Shown here piece by piece: positions 18,375 through 27,431 of a DNA stretch of 64,000 bases. A program made the translations under genes and the position numbers. The stretch is taken from assembly GCF_020595055.1 (NCBI RefSeq), contig NZ_JAJDOO010000001.1:186001-250000 (forward strand), read 5' to 3'. The number at the start of each line of letters is the position of its first letter. Position 1 is the stretch's first letter. This stretch comes from Desulfosporosinus shakirovi. GTDB lineage: Bacteria; Bacillota; Desulfitobacteriia; Desulfitobacteriales; Desulfitobacteriaceae. The notes under the pieces are model-generated. The model worked only from the letters and a program-made list of their open reading frames with translations. It did no database searches and was not told the DNA's origin.

Positions 18375-19039
18375 TTTTTCCCACCCCTATCTTTTGGATA
18401 TTCCTTTAATTACAACACTTTCGGCTCACTTTACTACACTAACATTCTTAATCAAACCTATTCGATATTTCATGTGCATTCTGAGGCAAACATTGTTACT
18501 CTCGGCCTATTGATTCGCCTTGGTTTTTTTATTCCTTCAAAAAATTCGGTTTTTGAACTCTCTTCTCTAAATAGTAGCATTAAGTTGCAAAATCGTATAT
18601 AGTTTGTCGACAAAATCCCAAGGTAAATTTTGTATACCTACAGAATGCACCAATTTACACATATTTACTTGTTTAACAATAGCATCAATAAATAGCCCTA
18701 CAAATAGTATTTTGGTCATAAATTCATAGGACCTTCGGGTATTTTTTTGTATTATAAGGGTTTATAGGGAAATATTTAGCATAAAATATGCTATATTTCT
18801 TTCTTATACCGGGTATAGATTATGAAATTCTATCTTCATAAGACAAATTATTCGACATATAGAGCAAACTATTTATCCTTCAAAAGATAAGGGATCCTCT
18901 CCTTATTTAGAGTAATTTTTATTCATGAATGGAATTCTTCAACGATAAAAAACAAACAAGCAGGATGCATAATTACCTACATCCTGCTTGTTTGTTTTAA
19001 ATAAGAACTCATGTTTCCATAAAAAACGTTAGGTCGTTT
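18375..19039. other. Long AT-rich intergenic region upstream of cheA
   Basis: No gene seen in 665 bases. It probably contains the promoter of the cheA-flhA operon on the minus strand, but no -35/-10 pair or sigma-28 site here is convincing. It holds an AT hairpin at 18770-18798 (arms around TAGCATA / TATGCTA) and the terminator at 18949-18998. flgB, expected near here, is absent. Confidence 0.6.
18949..18998 (-). terminator. Terminator after the fliD operon
   Basis: Perfect 19-base inverted repeat (arm 18949-18967, loop of 12, arm 18980-18998) whose arms begin AAAACAAACAAGC, giving a T-rich tail on either strand. It lies 42 bases after the last gene of the flaG-fliD-fliS operon and separates it from the cheA operon. 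Confidence 0.8.
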
Positions 19040-19408
19040 TTACACCAATTCATCGACCAATAATCCTGCCACTTGCGTAAAAGAACCTAAAATACCCAAA
19101 ACCCGTTCCGGAGAAATTTCATCCAATATATCTCCGCTTGGTTGATCTATTATCCTAACCGTAAATTGATCAGATTCATCATGAAGACTAAATTCTAAGC
19201 GCTTATTAATAATCCCCATTAATCGATTAAGCTTGTCAGTTGCCTTTTCGACTTCTTCACGCGGAATTTCTTCACGAGCTGAGGGAATTTCCCCCTTGCG
19301 ATCAATGACCTTACGAGAGGTCTCTAGTGAACGGTCCATCTTTTGTCCGGGAAAAGTATCCATGGGAATCATGGTGGATTGAGTATTTGGTTGAATGGGA
19401 TTGATCAT
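19040..19408 (-). CDS. flaG: FlaG family protein (copy 1)
   Basis: FlaG-domain protein of 122 residues; family members influence filament length and assembly. The conserved C-terminal half contains RLEFSLHDESDQFTVRIIDQ and the I-S/P-P-E-R-x-L pattern ISPERVLGILGSFTQVAGL. It is the most divergent of three FlaG paralogues in this window (others at 21860 and 39086). Last gene of the fliD operon; GGAGGGATTTATC precedes its ATG. Confidence 0.85.
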   Translation of the reverse strand: MINPIQPNTQSTMIPMDTFPGQKMDRSLETSRKVIDRKGEIPSAREEIPREEVEKATDKLNRLMGIINKRLEFSLHDESDQFTVRIIDQPSGDILDEISPERVLGILGSFTQVAGLLVDELV

Positions 19409-19432
19409 GATAAATCCCTCCTATATTGACCA

Positions 19433-19765
19433 TTAGCGTTTTAAATTCATCTGGCTGACTGCTGTCGTACTCGCAGCACCATAGGCCTTTGAAACTTGAT
19501 GTTGTCGCTTGCTACTGCCCATTCGAATCTGCATTGTGTCAATAATAGCTTGGCTGTCTTGCCGTATTTCGCGAAGCAAGTTTCGTCCGGCAGGCGAGAC
19601 TTTGAAGCCATCGTCAGGTGTCTTCTCAATGAGGGTCTGCAAGCGCTCTCGCTGATTCATCAGGTGGTAAAAGAGCTCCATATCCTGTTTGGTCAAGAAC
19701 TTTAGCATCTCTTTGGTCAAGAAATGATAGTCCTGCCACAAAGTCTGTACAGCCTTTTCAGTCAT
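19433..19765 (-). CDS. Probable FliT-like flagellar chaperone
   Basis: About 110 residues, helical, rich in Gln/Arg/Leu, in the position of FliT directly after fliS. FliT proteins are export chaperones for the cap protein FliD. Sequence similarity is not obvious by eye, so the call is mainly by position and size. I use ATG 19765, which overlaps the fliS stop (TGATGA type junction); the longer frame from 19816 lies inside fliS. Confidence 0.65.
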   Translation of the reverse strand: MTEKAVQTLWQDYHFLTKEMLKFLTKQDMELFYHLMNQRERLQTLIEKTPDDGFKVSPAGRNLLREIRQDSQAIIDTMQIRMGSSKRQHQVSKAYGAASTTAVSQMNLKR

Positions 19766-20157
19766 CACTTGGCAACCGCTCGATCCACATGAGTTTGTTT
19801 CATGGCCTCTGCCCAAGCATCCCGCATTTCAGTAAGCATACTTTTCGCTTGCAACAACTGTTCTACATCCTTTTTGATGTTTCCTTGAATGAGACAGTAT
19901 TCTGTATACTCATAAAGTTTAGCCCAATTTATCGACAGTTCATAGTTCATATCTAAGGTACGTATAAATTCACGTACAATGTTCTGTACACGTATATTTG
20001 CGTTGTGGGATTTTGGTATATTCCCCTGCTCCATCGCCAAAATGCTTTCAGTTAGAAACCGCAACGCTCCGTTATAAAGCAATAATGTCAATTGTTCTGG
20101 AGAGGACGTCATCACCTGTTGATTTTTATAGGCATTCGCCATTTGTGGATTCACCAT
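19765..20157 (-). CDS. fliS: Flagellin export chaperone FliS
   Basis: Binds the C-terminus of flagellin in the cytoplasm and keeps it unfolded for export. 130 residues, normal size, with the family features YKNQQVMTSSPEQLTLLLYN and NIPKSHNANIRVQNIVREF. It follows fliD; GGAGGGTTATT precedes ATG. Together with FliW (40234) it would set free flagellin levels and so CsrA activity. Confidence 0.95.
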   Translation of the reverse strand: MVNPQMANAYKNQQVMTSSPEQLTLLLYNGALRFLTESILAMEQGNIPKSHNANIRVQNIVREFIRTLDMNYELSINWAKLYEYTEYCLIQGNIKKDVEQLLQAKSMLTEMRDAWAEAMKQTHVDRAVAK

Positions 20158-20194
20158 AATAACCCTCCTATATGATCACTTGTGTTCTCCACCG

Positions 20195-21829
20195 CTACGA
20201 AGTAGTCCCAAACGATTCTAACCAACTGCTCTGGGAGTTTAACTGTTGCAAGGCGACTTCCATGGCATTATACCTTTTATAATAGGCGGCTTCCATCATA
20301 TCAAACCTGTCTTCTGCGCTATAAATTTGCTTTTCGATATCCTTAAGCCTCTCTGCGAAATCGCTTTCTGTATCATATTGAGCATTTGCCGTTGTCCCCG
20401 CGATTTGGTTTAATTGCTTCTTGGAATTTTCTAAGCTATCATATAAGCGTCCTACGATCCCCTGACTTTTTGTATCAATAGTACCGTCTGCCTTCGTTGT
20501 CCCAACAGCGCCAAACAGATCATTCAGCACATCCGGATTGTTAGACAGAGCCGCCTTTAACTTCTCAGTATTCAGAGTTAGCTTGCCACCTTCGCTATAA
20601 TCGCCTGTAGTAATCCCAATTGAGGAAGCATTATTATAAGTAACATTTTTGCCAGTAACTTTATCTAAGGTTGTAGAAATGCCAGAAACTGAGTTAGAAA
20701 AGGCATTCCGCATACTGTTTATCAGGCTTGTCAAGGTGTCATCATTATGGAGCATCCCGCTCTTAGCCTTAGCCTCCCAAGCGGTAACATCGGAATCCTT
20801 CATCGCCGTCTTCTGTTCATCCGTAAGAGGGGTATAATCCTTATAACGAGTTTCATCCACCATGCCATTGAGCTCAGCTAAAATCTTGTTATAGGCGTCG
20901 ACTAAGGATTGGATACTAGCCACCGCTGTGTCGGCATCAAACGACACACTTATATTGGTTGCATTTGATGATCCCCATACGGGATTGTCACCAGAGTCCA
21001 TAGATGCACCTGTCGAGACGCCTGTCAGACTATACTTCACACCAGCTATAGTAAACGTATTGCTGGCTTGAGTCAATTCCACCCCATCGAGCTGAAACAC
21101 AGCGTCTTTACCCGTTGCACTCGAAAATGTCGTGGTATAAACGCCACCATCATTAGTAGTATTAGAAGTACCGAGCTTCAACCCCTCAATAAATTTTTGA
21201 CCAGAATCAGTAGTGCCGACCGATGAGAGCTGAATCTCTGCTGAAGACCCCGTAGTACTTGTCGAAAGGAAAAAGCGATCCAGTGTGCTATCATAACTGG
21301 CCTTAACGTCGAGACCAGACTTATTGATGGCACTGACCACATCATTAATACTATCAGTAGGGTCAACGGTTATAATCTTATTCGTTTTACCGTCACCAAT
21401 GTTAAGGTTAAAGGAATCAGTTATACCCATATGAGTGGCAAGAGATGTCTTACTAACTGTAGTGTCACTATTAAGTCTATCACTGCTTGTTAGATTTACG
21501 CCGGTGGCTAGCTGCGCAACGACCAAGGAATGAGTCACTTCCGCTGCATCCGAGTTTGCTGTGACTGTAGCTACCGAAGTGTTACTGGAAGTGACTTTAT
21601 GTGGACTTAAAGTTGACTCGAGCTTATAATTAAAGATTGAATCTCGAAAGCTGCTGATATCATCATAAACCTTATTATAGGCAGACTTTTGCCATTCCAA
21701 TACCGTTTTCTTTTGTAGCAAAGCATCTGCTTTCGCTTGTTGTCCCGCCATTAAATTCTTAACGAGTGCGTCAATATCCATCCCCGAACCTGACAAGCCA
21801 TAAACCCCTCCGGCTGTATTAATTGACAT
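20195..21829 (-). CDS. fliD: Flagellar filament cap protein FliD
   Basis: Cap protein that folds flagellin at the filament tip. 544 residues. N-terminal YGLSGSGMDIDALVKNLM, Ser/Thr-rich central domains and C-terminal coiled region (KDIEKQIYSAEDRFDMMEAA followed by YYKRYNAMEVALQQLNSQSS) are typical. TAGGAGGTTTTAGGT lies upstream of ATG 21829. Driven by the sigma-28-type site at 22290 together with flaG. Confidence 0.95.
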   Translation of the reverse strand: MSINTAGGVYGLSGSGMDIDALVKNLMAGQQAKADALLQKKTVLEWQKSAYNKVYDDISSFRDSIFNYKLESTLSPHKVTSSNTSVATVTANSDAAEVTHSLVVAQLATGVNLTSSDRLNSDTTVSKTSLATHMGITDSFNLNIGDGKTNKIITVDPTDSINDVVSAINKSGLDVKASYDSTLDRFFLSTSTTGSSAEIQLSSVGTTDSGQKFIEGLKLGTSNTTNDGGVYTTTFSSATGKDAVFQLDGVELTQASNTFTIAGVKYSLTGVSTGASMDSGDNPVWGSSNATNISVSFDADTAVASIQSLVDAYNKILAELNGMVDETRYKDYTPLTDEQKTAMKDSDVTAWEAKAKSGMLHNDDTLTSLINSMRNAFSNSVSGISTTLDKVTGKNVTYNNASSIGITTGDYSEGGKLTLNTEKLKAALSNNPDVLNDLFGAVGTTKADGTIDTKSQGIVGRLYDSLENSKKQLNQIAGTTANAQYDTESDFAERLKDIEKQIYSAEDRFDMMEAAYYKRYNAMEVALQQLNSQSSWLESFGTTS

Positions 21830-21859
21830 ACCTAAAACCTCCTATCGAAATCTTTATAG

Positions 21860-22255
21860 CTATATTTTTTTATCCAATAGTATCCCAACATAATCCCGAA
21901 TCGCTGCAATAGTATCCAGAAAATCTGTGGGCGGGAACTCTTTAAGTACTTTATTAGTATCTTGGTCAACCACTTGCACCATTAGTTGGTTAGTTCCCTT
22001 ATGAATTTCAAAATGTATATTAGTATCCATTGCTTTAACAAATTTATTTATTGCTTCCGTCAATTGAGTTACTTCTTGAAGATCTCCGGGATTTTTATGG
22101 ACTTTGTCGTCAGTTGTGGTCGTTAACGATTTATCTGTAATGTCACCCGACTTCCCAGTTGGGACACTGACAAAAGGCTGAGGAATGGAATTTGTCTGTG
22201 CTAGATTGGCGGAACCGCCAAAATCTATAGGAGCCTTTACTACGCTAATATCCAT
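21860..22255 (-). CDS. flaG: FlaG family protein (copy 2)
   Basis: FlaG-domain protein, about 131 residues. A variable Ser/Thr-rich N-terminal half precedes the conserved domain MDTNIHFEIHKGTNQLMVQV and KEFPPTDFLDTIAAIRDYVG. I use ATG 22255 (MDISVVKAP), since the upstream GTG at 22264 overlaps the ribosome site AGAGGTG. The last 30 residues closely match the copy at 39086 (IRDYVGILLDK versus IRDYVGVLLDK), so these two are recent paralogues. Confidence 0.88.
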   Translation of the reverse strand: MDISVVKAPIDFGGSANLAQTNSIPQPFVSVPTGKSGDITDKSLTTTTDDKVHKNPGDLQEVTQLTEAINKFVKAMDTNIHFEIHKGTNQLMVQVVDQDTNKVLKEFPPTDFLDTIAAIRDYVGILLDKKI

Positions 22256-22289
22256 ATCGAACACCTCTGAATTTAATCATCTAATAGAT

Positions 22290-22317
22290 GTATCGTAAAA
22301 AGTGTTATAAAGCTTTA
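22290..22317 (-). promoter_or_regulatory. Sigma-28-type promoter of flaG-fliD-fliS operon
   Basis: On the minus strand TAAAGCTT, 12 bases, TACGATAC, ending 34 bases upstream of the flaG start. It matches the flagellar sigma-28 consensus and the same spacing recurs at four other late-gene positions in this window. Confidence 0.8.
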
Positions 22318-22378
22318 GGGTAAAGATAAGAAAAATCAAAATCACATGCATAGAATTTACTTAGCTAGTGGCTTTGAT

Positions 22379-22576
22379 TTAGACTTGAATATCGAGATTT
22401 GCTCCTAAATATGGTTGAACTGACGATTCCATAATTTTGGTCATTTCAGTAGCTAGAGACGTTATTGAGTCAGCTTGGGTCGCTTCAACCCCCATGGCCA
22501 ATTTCATGACGGATAGACTGGCTTGTTCCTGGACTTTATTATGATTAAGTATTATTGACATGGCTGCTATATCCAA
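22379..22576 (-). CDS. yjfB: YjfB family putative motility protein
   Basis: Small protein of 65 residues matching the YjfB pattern: N-terminal MDIAAMSIILNHNKVQEQAS, helical middle and a short C-terminus. Family members are found beside motility genes in Firmicutes; function unknown. Start is TTG 22576, with GGAGGAGGAATCCATA upstream; an ATG five codons in is less well spaced. It is the last gene after the sugar island, and may have its own promoter. Confidence 0.8.
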   Translation of the reverse strand: MDIAAMSIILNHNKVQEQASLSVMKLAMGVEATQADSITSLATEMTKIMESSVQPYLGANLDIQV

Positions 22577-22666
22577 TATGGATTCCTCCTCCTTGAGTTC
22601 GATTCACACCTAGGATTAGGCTTAAGACTATTAACAATGTCCATCACTCACTTGAATGTTTCTATT

Positions 22667-23230
22667 TTACCATGCCAATTGATTCATAAACTTCCTCAAG
22701 TCATATAGACTCTTATCCTTATCTGATAAGGTAATTTCATCCACCAGATGTGTTGGCCACTCTATCGCTACATCGGGATCGTTCCATCGAATACCTGAAT
22801 CAAACTCTTTTAAAAATTGGCCGGAACAAAGGTATGAAACAAGGGCACTTTCCGATATCACTAGAAAACCATGTGCAAAACCTTCTGGAATATATAACGC
22901 CCTATGATTTTCCGCGCTAAGATATATCCCTTCCCATTGGCCAAATGTTGATGAATGAGGACGCAAATCCACAGCCACATCAAAAATCTCACCAGTTAAT
23001 GCACGGACTAACTTCGACTGCGGATGCTGCGTTTGAAAATGCAGACCTCGAATAACACCCTTCACAGAGTATGATTCGAAATGTTCAAATACATCTGTCC
23101 GAATTCCATTTTGGGCAAATACTTCTTTTTCGTAACTTTTTCTAAAATAACCGCGACTATCCTCAACGAAGAAGGGTCTAACGATTTTAAGTTTTTCTAG
23201 CTTAGTATTAATAAATGAAAAATGTTGCAT
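22667..23230 (-). CDS. RfbC-family nucleotide-sugar epimerase
   Basis: Cupin epimerase of 187 residues, of the dTDP-4-dehydrorhamnose 3,5-epimerase family. FFVEDSRGYFRKSYEKEVF, the catalytic-type H in VIRGLHFQTQHPQSKLVR and IPEGFAHGFLV are readable. No RmlA, RmlB or RmlD neighbour is present. In this cluster of CDP-sugar genes the closest known role is that of AscE, the 5-epimerase of CDP-ascarylose synthesis, which belongs to the same family. That substrate is my inference. It starts three bases after the upstream reductase gene. Confidence 0.85.
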   Translation of the reverse strand: MQHFSFINTKLEKLKIVRPFFVEDSRGYFRKSYEKEVFAQNGIRTDVFEHFESYSVKGVIRGLHFQTQHPQSKLVRALTGEIFDVAVDLRPHSSTFGQWEGIYLSAENHRALYIPEGFAHGFLVISESALVSYLCSGQFLKEFDSGIRWNDPDVAIEWPTHLVDEITLSDKDKSLYDLRKFMNQLAW

Positions 23231-23233
23231 TTT

Positions 23234-24157
23234 TTAATACCCTTCTACAGATTTTAGCCATTCGATAGTTCGCTCAATTCCGTCCGAAAAAGATATTTCC
23301 GGAACAAAGCCTGTATCTTTTTTTACTGCCTGTAAATCAAACATTGAGTAATCTAGAGAAATACCGTTAAATTGTATCTCCCCTAGATTTAACGTCAGCA
23401 TAGAGTTGACTTCATCACGCATTACCATCAAAAAGTCTTTTAAGGGTTTAGGCTTAAGACTGCCGATATAGTAGTTTTTGTTGGATTGTCCGTACTTACC
23501 GATAGCATAAAAGGCCTTTGCCGCATCTGTAATATAGATAAAATCATACATTTGCTCCCCTGATGTAAACGATGTTTTTTCACCAGACAAAAATTTTCGC
23601 AATGTAGTATTTACTAAACGGGGCGATATCTCACCAACACCATAGATGTTGGAAATTACACCCACGACATATTCCACACCCATTTCTGTGGCAACTGTGC
23701 GCGCCATATAATTCGCCGCAATCTTTGCTGCACTATAAATATTAACTTGACTCGGCCTTTTCGATGTTTCCATTAGTCGAGCGCATTCATATTCCATGAT
23801 GCTACCCGCAAAAACAAACCTTTTGCAGCCAAGCCTTTGACATGCTTTGACTGCATCGCAACTATATTGAGCATTTTTCAATTGCAGTTCATAACTGGAA
23901 CGTAGTGAACCAGCTGAACCTTCCCAAGCGAAATGATAAAACGCATCAATATCACGATCGAAAATTCCCTCTGACAGCCGTTCGATTTCATCGAGAGAGC
24001 AGTAAACAATCCTGATATTCGGCAATCCATTGATACAGGAATAATCTGATTGTTCATTGCGGATAACCGCAATAACCTTAATCCCCTTGTTTACAAGCTC
24101 CTTAACTAAGGCGCTTCCCACAAAGCCATTTGCACCTGTAACTACGACCTTCTTCAT
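23234..24157 (-). CDS. NAD-dependent epimerase/dehydratase (sugar 4-ketoreductase candidate)
   Basis: Extended short-chain dehydrogenase of 307 residues. Rossmann motif VVVTGANGFVGSALV at the N-terminus; the catalytic Tyr-x3-Lys is YSAAKIAANYMA; the active-site Ser lies in FVFAGSIMEYE. In the CDP-dideoxyhexose pathway this position is filled by the final 4-ketoreductase (AscF, abequose or paratose synthase type), which I consider the likely role. It overlaps rfbH by four bases, so the two are translationally coupled. Confidence 0.8.
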   Translation of the reverse strand: MKKVVVTGANGFVGSALVKELVNKGIKVIAVIRNEQSDYSCINGLPNIRIVYCSLDEIERLSEGIFDRDIDAFYHFAWEGSAGSLRSSYELQLKNAQYSCDAVKACQRLGCKRFVFAGSIMEYECARLMETSKRPSQVNIYSAAKIAANYMARTVATEMGVEYVVGVISNIYGVGEISPRLVNTTLRKFLSGEKTSFTSGEQMYDFIYITDAAKAFYAIGKYGQSNKNYYIGSLKPKPLKDFLMVMRDEVNSMLTLNLGEIQFNGISLDYSMFDLQAVKKDTGFVPEISFSDGIERTIEWLKSVEGY

Positions 24158-25494
24158 TGAATTTCTACAGCCTCTCTGATCATTTCTGCCATATAGTCAA
24201 TCATCTCATTCGTCATGCCTGGATATACCCCGACCCAGAAAGTATCATTCATGATACGATCCGTATTAGTTAGTTCTCCAATGACTCTGTATCCTGTACC
24301 TGATTCTCTCAATTCATCAAAGCAAGGATGTTTTGTTAAATTGCCAGCAAAGAGCATCCTAGTTTGTACACCCTTCCGCTCAAGATATTGCACTATCTGA
24401 TTACGGTTTAAGTCAGATTTACACGTGATCATAAACCCAAACCAACTCGGAATACTGTTGGCACACGGTTCAGGTAAAATAACCTTATCTTTAATACCAT
24501 AAAGCGCAGATTTTAAGCGATCAAAATTGTGGCGGCGGCGCTCTACAAAGTTTGGTAACTTTTCAAGCTGTGCACAGCCTATGGCGGCTTGCATATCGGT
24601 TGCCTTTAGGTTATAGCCAAAATGAGAATACACATATTTGTGATCATATCCTACCGGAAGCTCACCATACTGGTTATCAAATCTATGTCTGCACAAATTA
24701 TCTATGCCGGAAGGGCACTCGCAATCTCTCCCCCAGTCTCGGAAAGACTTAATTATTTTAGCTAGGAGAGAGTGACTTGTGTAAACTGCTCCCCCTTCTC
24801 CCATGGTCATATGATGAGGCGGATAAAAGCTTGAAGTTCCAATATCTCCTATGGTCCCAGTAAACTTTTTCTCGCCGTTAATAACGTACTTTGAACCGAG
24901 GGCATCACAATTATCCTCGACCAACCACAAACTATGCTTGTCACAAAACCCTTTAACAGAACTCAAGTCAAAAGGATTTCCAAGAGTATGGGCAATCATA
25001 ACCGCCTTTGTTTTATCTGTTAATGCCTTCTCCAGCATGTCCACATCGATATTATACTGAGGAATTGTAACATCGATAAATACAGGAACCGCTCTATATT
25101 GAATGATCGGGGACACTGTAGTCGGAAAGCCCGCTGCGACTGTGATAATCTCATCACCACGTTTGATTGCGCGCTCGCCTAACAACGGGGAGGTAAGCGA
25201 CATAAAAGCGATCAAATTAGCGGAAGAACCCGAGTTAACTAACGCACAATATTGCACACCTAGGTATTGTGCAAATTTCTTCTCAAATTCCTCTGTATAA
25301 CGCCCAGCAGTCAACCAAAATTCCAAGGAGCTATCCACTAAATTGACCATTTCCTGATGATCATAAACACGTGAAGCATAAGGAATACGATCTCCTGGCT
25401 TAAACTCTGGTTGGTTATGGAAGACGCTGTAGTAATTCGCAACCATTTGTAAGATTTGCTCTTTTGCCTGTTGTTCGGTCAAATTTTTAAACAA
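24154..25494 (-). CDS. rfbH: CDP-6-deoxy-4-keto-glucose 3-dehydrase (E1, RfbH/AscC type)
   Basis: PMP-dependent iron-sulfur enzyme that removes the 3-hydroxyl of CDP-4-keto-6-deoxyglucose. 446 residues, DegT/DnrJ aminotransferase fold. The usual PLP lysine is replaced by His (SFYPPHHMTMGEGG, about H227), the hallmark of E1 dehydrases. Cysteines C196, C258, C260 and C268 keep the C-xn-C-x-C-x7-C pattern of the [2Fe-2S] site (DCECPSGIDNLC). The reaction needs a flavin/iron-sulfur reductase (E3, AscD/DdhD), which is not in this window. Confidence 0.93.
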   Translation of the reverse strand: MFKNLTEQQAKEQILQMVANYYSVFHNQPEFKPGDRIPYASRVYDHQEMVNLVDSSLEFWLTAGRYTEEFEKKFAQYLGVQYCALVNSGSSANLIAFMSLTSPLLGERAIKRGDEIITVAAGFPTTVSPIIQYRAVPVFIDVTIPQYNIDVDMLEKALTDKTKAVMIAHTLGNPFDLSSVKGFCDKHSLWLVEDNCDALGSKYVINGEKKFTGTIGDIGTSSFYPPHHMTMGEGGAVYTSHSLLAKIIKSFRDWGRDCECPSGIDNLCRHRFDNQYGELPVGYDHKYVYSHFGYNLKATDMQAAIGCAQLEKLPNFVERRRHNFDRLKSALYGIKDKVILPEPCANSIPSWFGFMITCKSDLNRNQIVQYLERKGVQTRMLFAGNLTKHPCFDELRESGTGYRVIGELTNTDRIMNDTFWVGVYPGMTNEMIDYMAEMIREAVEIQ

Positions 25495-25507
25495 TTCGAT
25501 ACCCCAT

Positions 25508-26554
25508 TCAACCTAAATATTCCACAATCTGTCTATCCATCATATCAGAAACATCACCGTTTGCGAAATATACTTTGGTCCATTCTACTGTTCTTTCTAC
25601 AGCATCCGATACGCTCCAACGTGGTTTCCATTTGATGGTGGATTTCAGCTTAGAGCAATCCAGCTTTAAAAAATTAGCCTCATGAGGACCGACTTCATAC
25701 TCAGTTTGCCACGAAAGCCCCTCACCCCAAGAACGGCAAAATAATTCTGCGAGTTCTCCTGTCGTAATACAATCTTTTTCATCTGGGCCCACATTATAGT
25801 AATCTGCGCATTTACGATCTTCATATTGTTTTTGTACTATCATTAAGTAGGCAATAAGTGGTTCAAGTACATGTTGGTAAGGTCTTGTCGAATGGGGGTT
25901 TCGAACAATGATCTTGTCTCGCCTCTCAGCAGCCCTCACACAATCAGGAATGATTCTATCTTTTGAAAAATCTCCGCCACCAAGCACATTGCCGGAGCGT
26001 GCGGTAGAGATTGCAACCCTGCCATCCATAAAAAATGAGTTTTTATAGCTGTGTGTTACCAATTCCGAACAAGATTTACTATTAGAATATGGATCAAAGC
26101 CATCTAGGGGCTCATTTTCACGATAGCCCCAAGCCCATTCACGATTCAAGTATACTTTGTCTGTTGTTACATTCAGGACCGATTTCACGCTTTTGCTATT
26201 GCGAACAGCCTCTAATAAATTAACCGTTCCCATCACATTTGTTTCATAGGTATAAACCGGATCATCGTAGGAATCCCGAACCAACGGTTGTGCCGCCATA
26301 TGTATTATAATATCAGGCTGAAACTCCGATACACGCGCCTTCAAATGTTCTCGATCACGAATATCTCCTAAAACCGACTGGGTTGCATGATCAATATTTG
26401 CTTCCTTAAATAAGCTGGGGTGGGTCAGAGGGCTTAATGAATAGCCACAGATAGATGCATTGGCCATCTTTAAAATCTTACACATCCATGAACCTTTAAA
26501 TCCGGTGTGGCCTGTAATAAATACTCTCTTCCCATTAAAAAAGGATAAATCCAT
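25508..26554 (-). CDS. rfbG: CDP-glucose 4,6-dehydratase
   Basis: Converts CDP-glucose to CDP-4-keto-6-deoxyglucose. About 348 residues, extended SDR fold: VFITGHTGFKGSWMCKIL for NAD binding, and the Tyr-x3-Lys-type segment PYSNSKSCSELVTHSYKN. ATG 26554 has GGAGGG seven bases upstream; the frame open to 26581 lacks a ribosome site. It is preceded by the cytidylyltransferase that supplies its substrate. Confidence 0.93.
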   Translation of the reverse strand: MDLSFFNGKRVFITGHTGFKGSWMCKILKMANASICGYSLSPLTHPSLFKEANIDHATQSVLGDIRDREHLKARVSEFQPDIIIHMAAQPLVRDSYDDPVYTYETNVMGTVNLLEAVRNSKSVKSVLNVTTDKVYLNREWAWGYRENEPLDGFDPYSNSKSCSELVTHSYKNSFFMDGRVAISTARSGNVLGGGDFSKDRIIPDCVRAAERRDKIIVRNPHSTRPYQHVLEPLIAYLMIVQKQYEDRKCADYYNVGPDEKDCITTGELAELFCRSWGEGLSWQTEYEVGPHEANFLKLDCSKLKSTIKWKPRWSVSDAVERTVEWTKVYFANGDVSDMMDRQIVEYLG

Positions 26555-26584
26555 TGTCAGTCCCTCCACGGTGCGTGACACTAG

Positions 26585-27394
26585 TTATTTCGCGATCTGT
26601 AAACCAGAAGACCTGTTTATATCCCATACCTTCCAGGGCGCTTCACCGTTTTCCCATAATGTCTCTAAATTAATTTTATCCCTTTGAGTATCCATGCATT
26701 TCCAGAACCCGCTATGCTTGTAGGCAACAATCTGACCCTCATCTGCCAGCCTTGCTAAAGGTGAACCTTCAAACGATGTATTATCCCCTTCTATATATTC
26801 TAAAACCTCTGGCTCAAGGACAAAAAATCCGCCATTGATCCATGCGTCTAATGTCTTGGGTTTTTCGACAAATTCGAGGACCGAAGCATCGTCATTGAGT
26901 CCTAGCGCTCCGTATCTGCCGCTGGGTTGGACAGCAGTAACTGTAGCTAACTTGCCATGGGCTTTATGAAATGCCACAAGTTCATCAATATTAATATCCG
27001 CCACTCCGTCACCATAAGTAAGCATAAAGGTCTCATTACCTATATATTTTTTCACCTTCTTAAGTCGACCACCTGTCATTGTATCCATTCCTGTATTGGC
27101 AAGAGTAACCTTCCAAGCTTCTACTTCTTCGCTTGAATGGATTTTCAACTTATTCTTTGAAAGATCAAATGTTACATCCGAACCATGCAAAAAGTAGTCA
27201 GAGAAATATTCTTTAATAATATGACCTTTGTATCCTAAACAAATAATAAAATCATTAAAAACATAATGCGAATAGAGTTTCATAATGTGCCACAATATAG
27301 GGCGCTCTCCAATTTCAATCATAGGTTTTGGCCTCAAATGAGATTCTTCACTTATACGCGTTCCGTAACCACCTGCAAGAATAACGACCTTCAT
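26585..27394 (-). CDS. rfbF: Glucose-1-phosphate cytidylyltransferase
   Basis: Makes CDP-glucose from CTP and glucose 1-phosphate. 269 residues, nucleotidyltransferase fold with VVILAGGYGTRISEES at the N-terminus, KPMIEIGERPILWHIMK, and the metal-binding Asp in LTYGDGVADIN. AAGAGGCAATACTG precedes the ATG. First committed step of the CDP-dideoxysugar genes that follow it (rfbG, rfbH, reductase, epimerase). Confidence 0.95.
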   Translation of the reverse strand: MKVVILAGGYGTRISEESHLRPKPMIEIGERPILWHIMKLYSHYVFNDFIICLGYKGHIIKEYFSDYFLHGSDVTFDLSKNKLKIHSSEEVEAWKVTLANTGMDTMTGGRLKKVKKYIGNETFMLTYGDGVADINIDELVAFHKAHGKLATVTAVQPSGRYGALGLNDDASVLEFVEKPKTLDAWINGGFFVLEPEVLEYIEGDNTSFEGSPLARLADEGQIVAYKHSGFWKCMDTQRDKINLETLWENGEAPWKVWDINRSSGLQIAK

Positions 27395-27431
27395 CAGTAT
27401 TGCCTCTTCTCTTTATAAATCTAAAAAGACA

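Noticed and set aside
18375-19039. Sigma-28 or sigma-A promoter for the cheA operon
   Set aside because: A TATAAT-like hexamer and a TACGATTT octamer occur, but neither has an acceptable partner at the right distance.
23234-24157. dTDP-rhamnose pathway (rmlABCD) based on the RfbC-type epimerase
   Set aside because: The nucleotidyltransferase and dehydratase nearby are of the CDP-glucose type and no rmlD-like partner is clear, so a dTDP-rhamnose locus is not supported.
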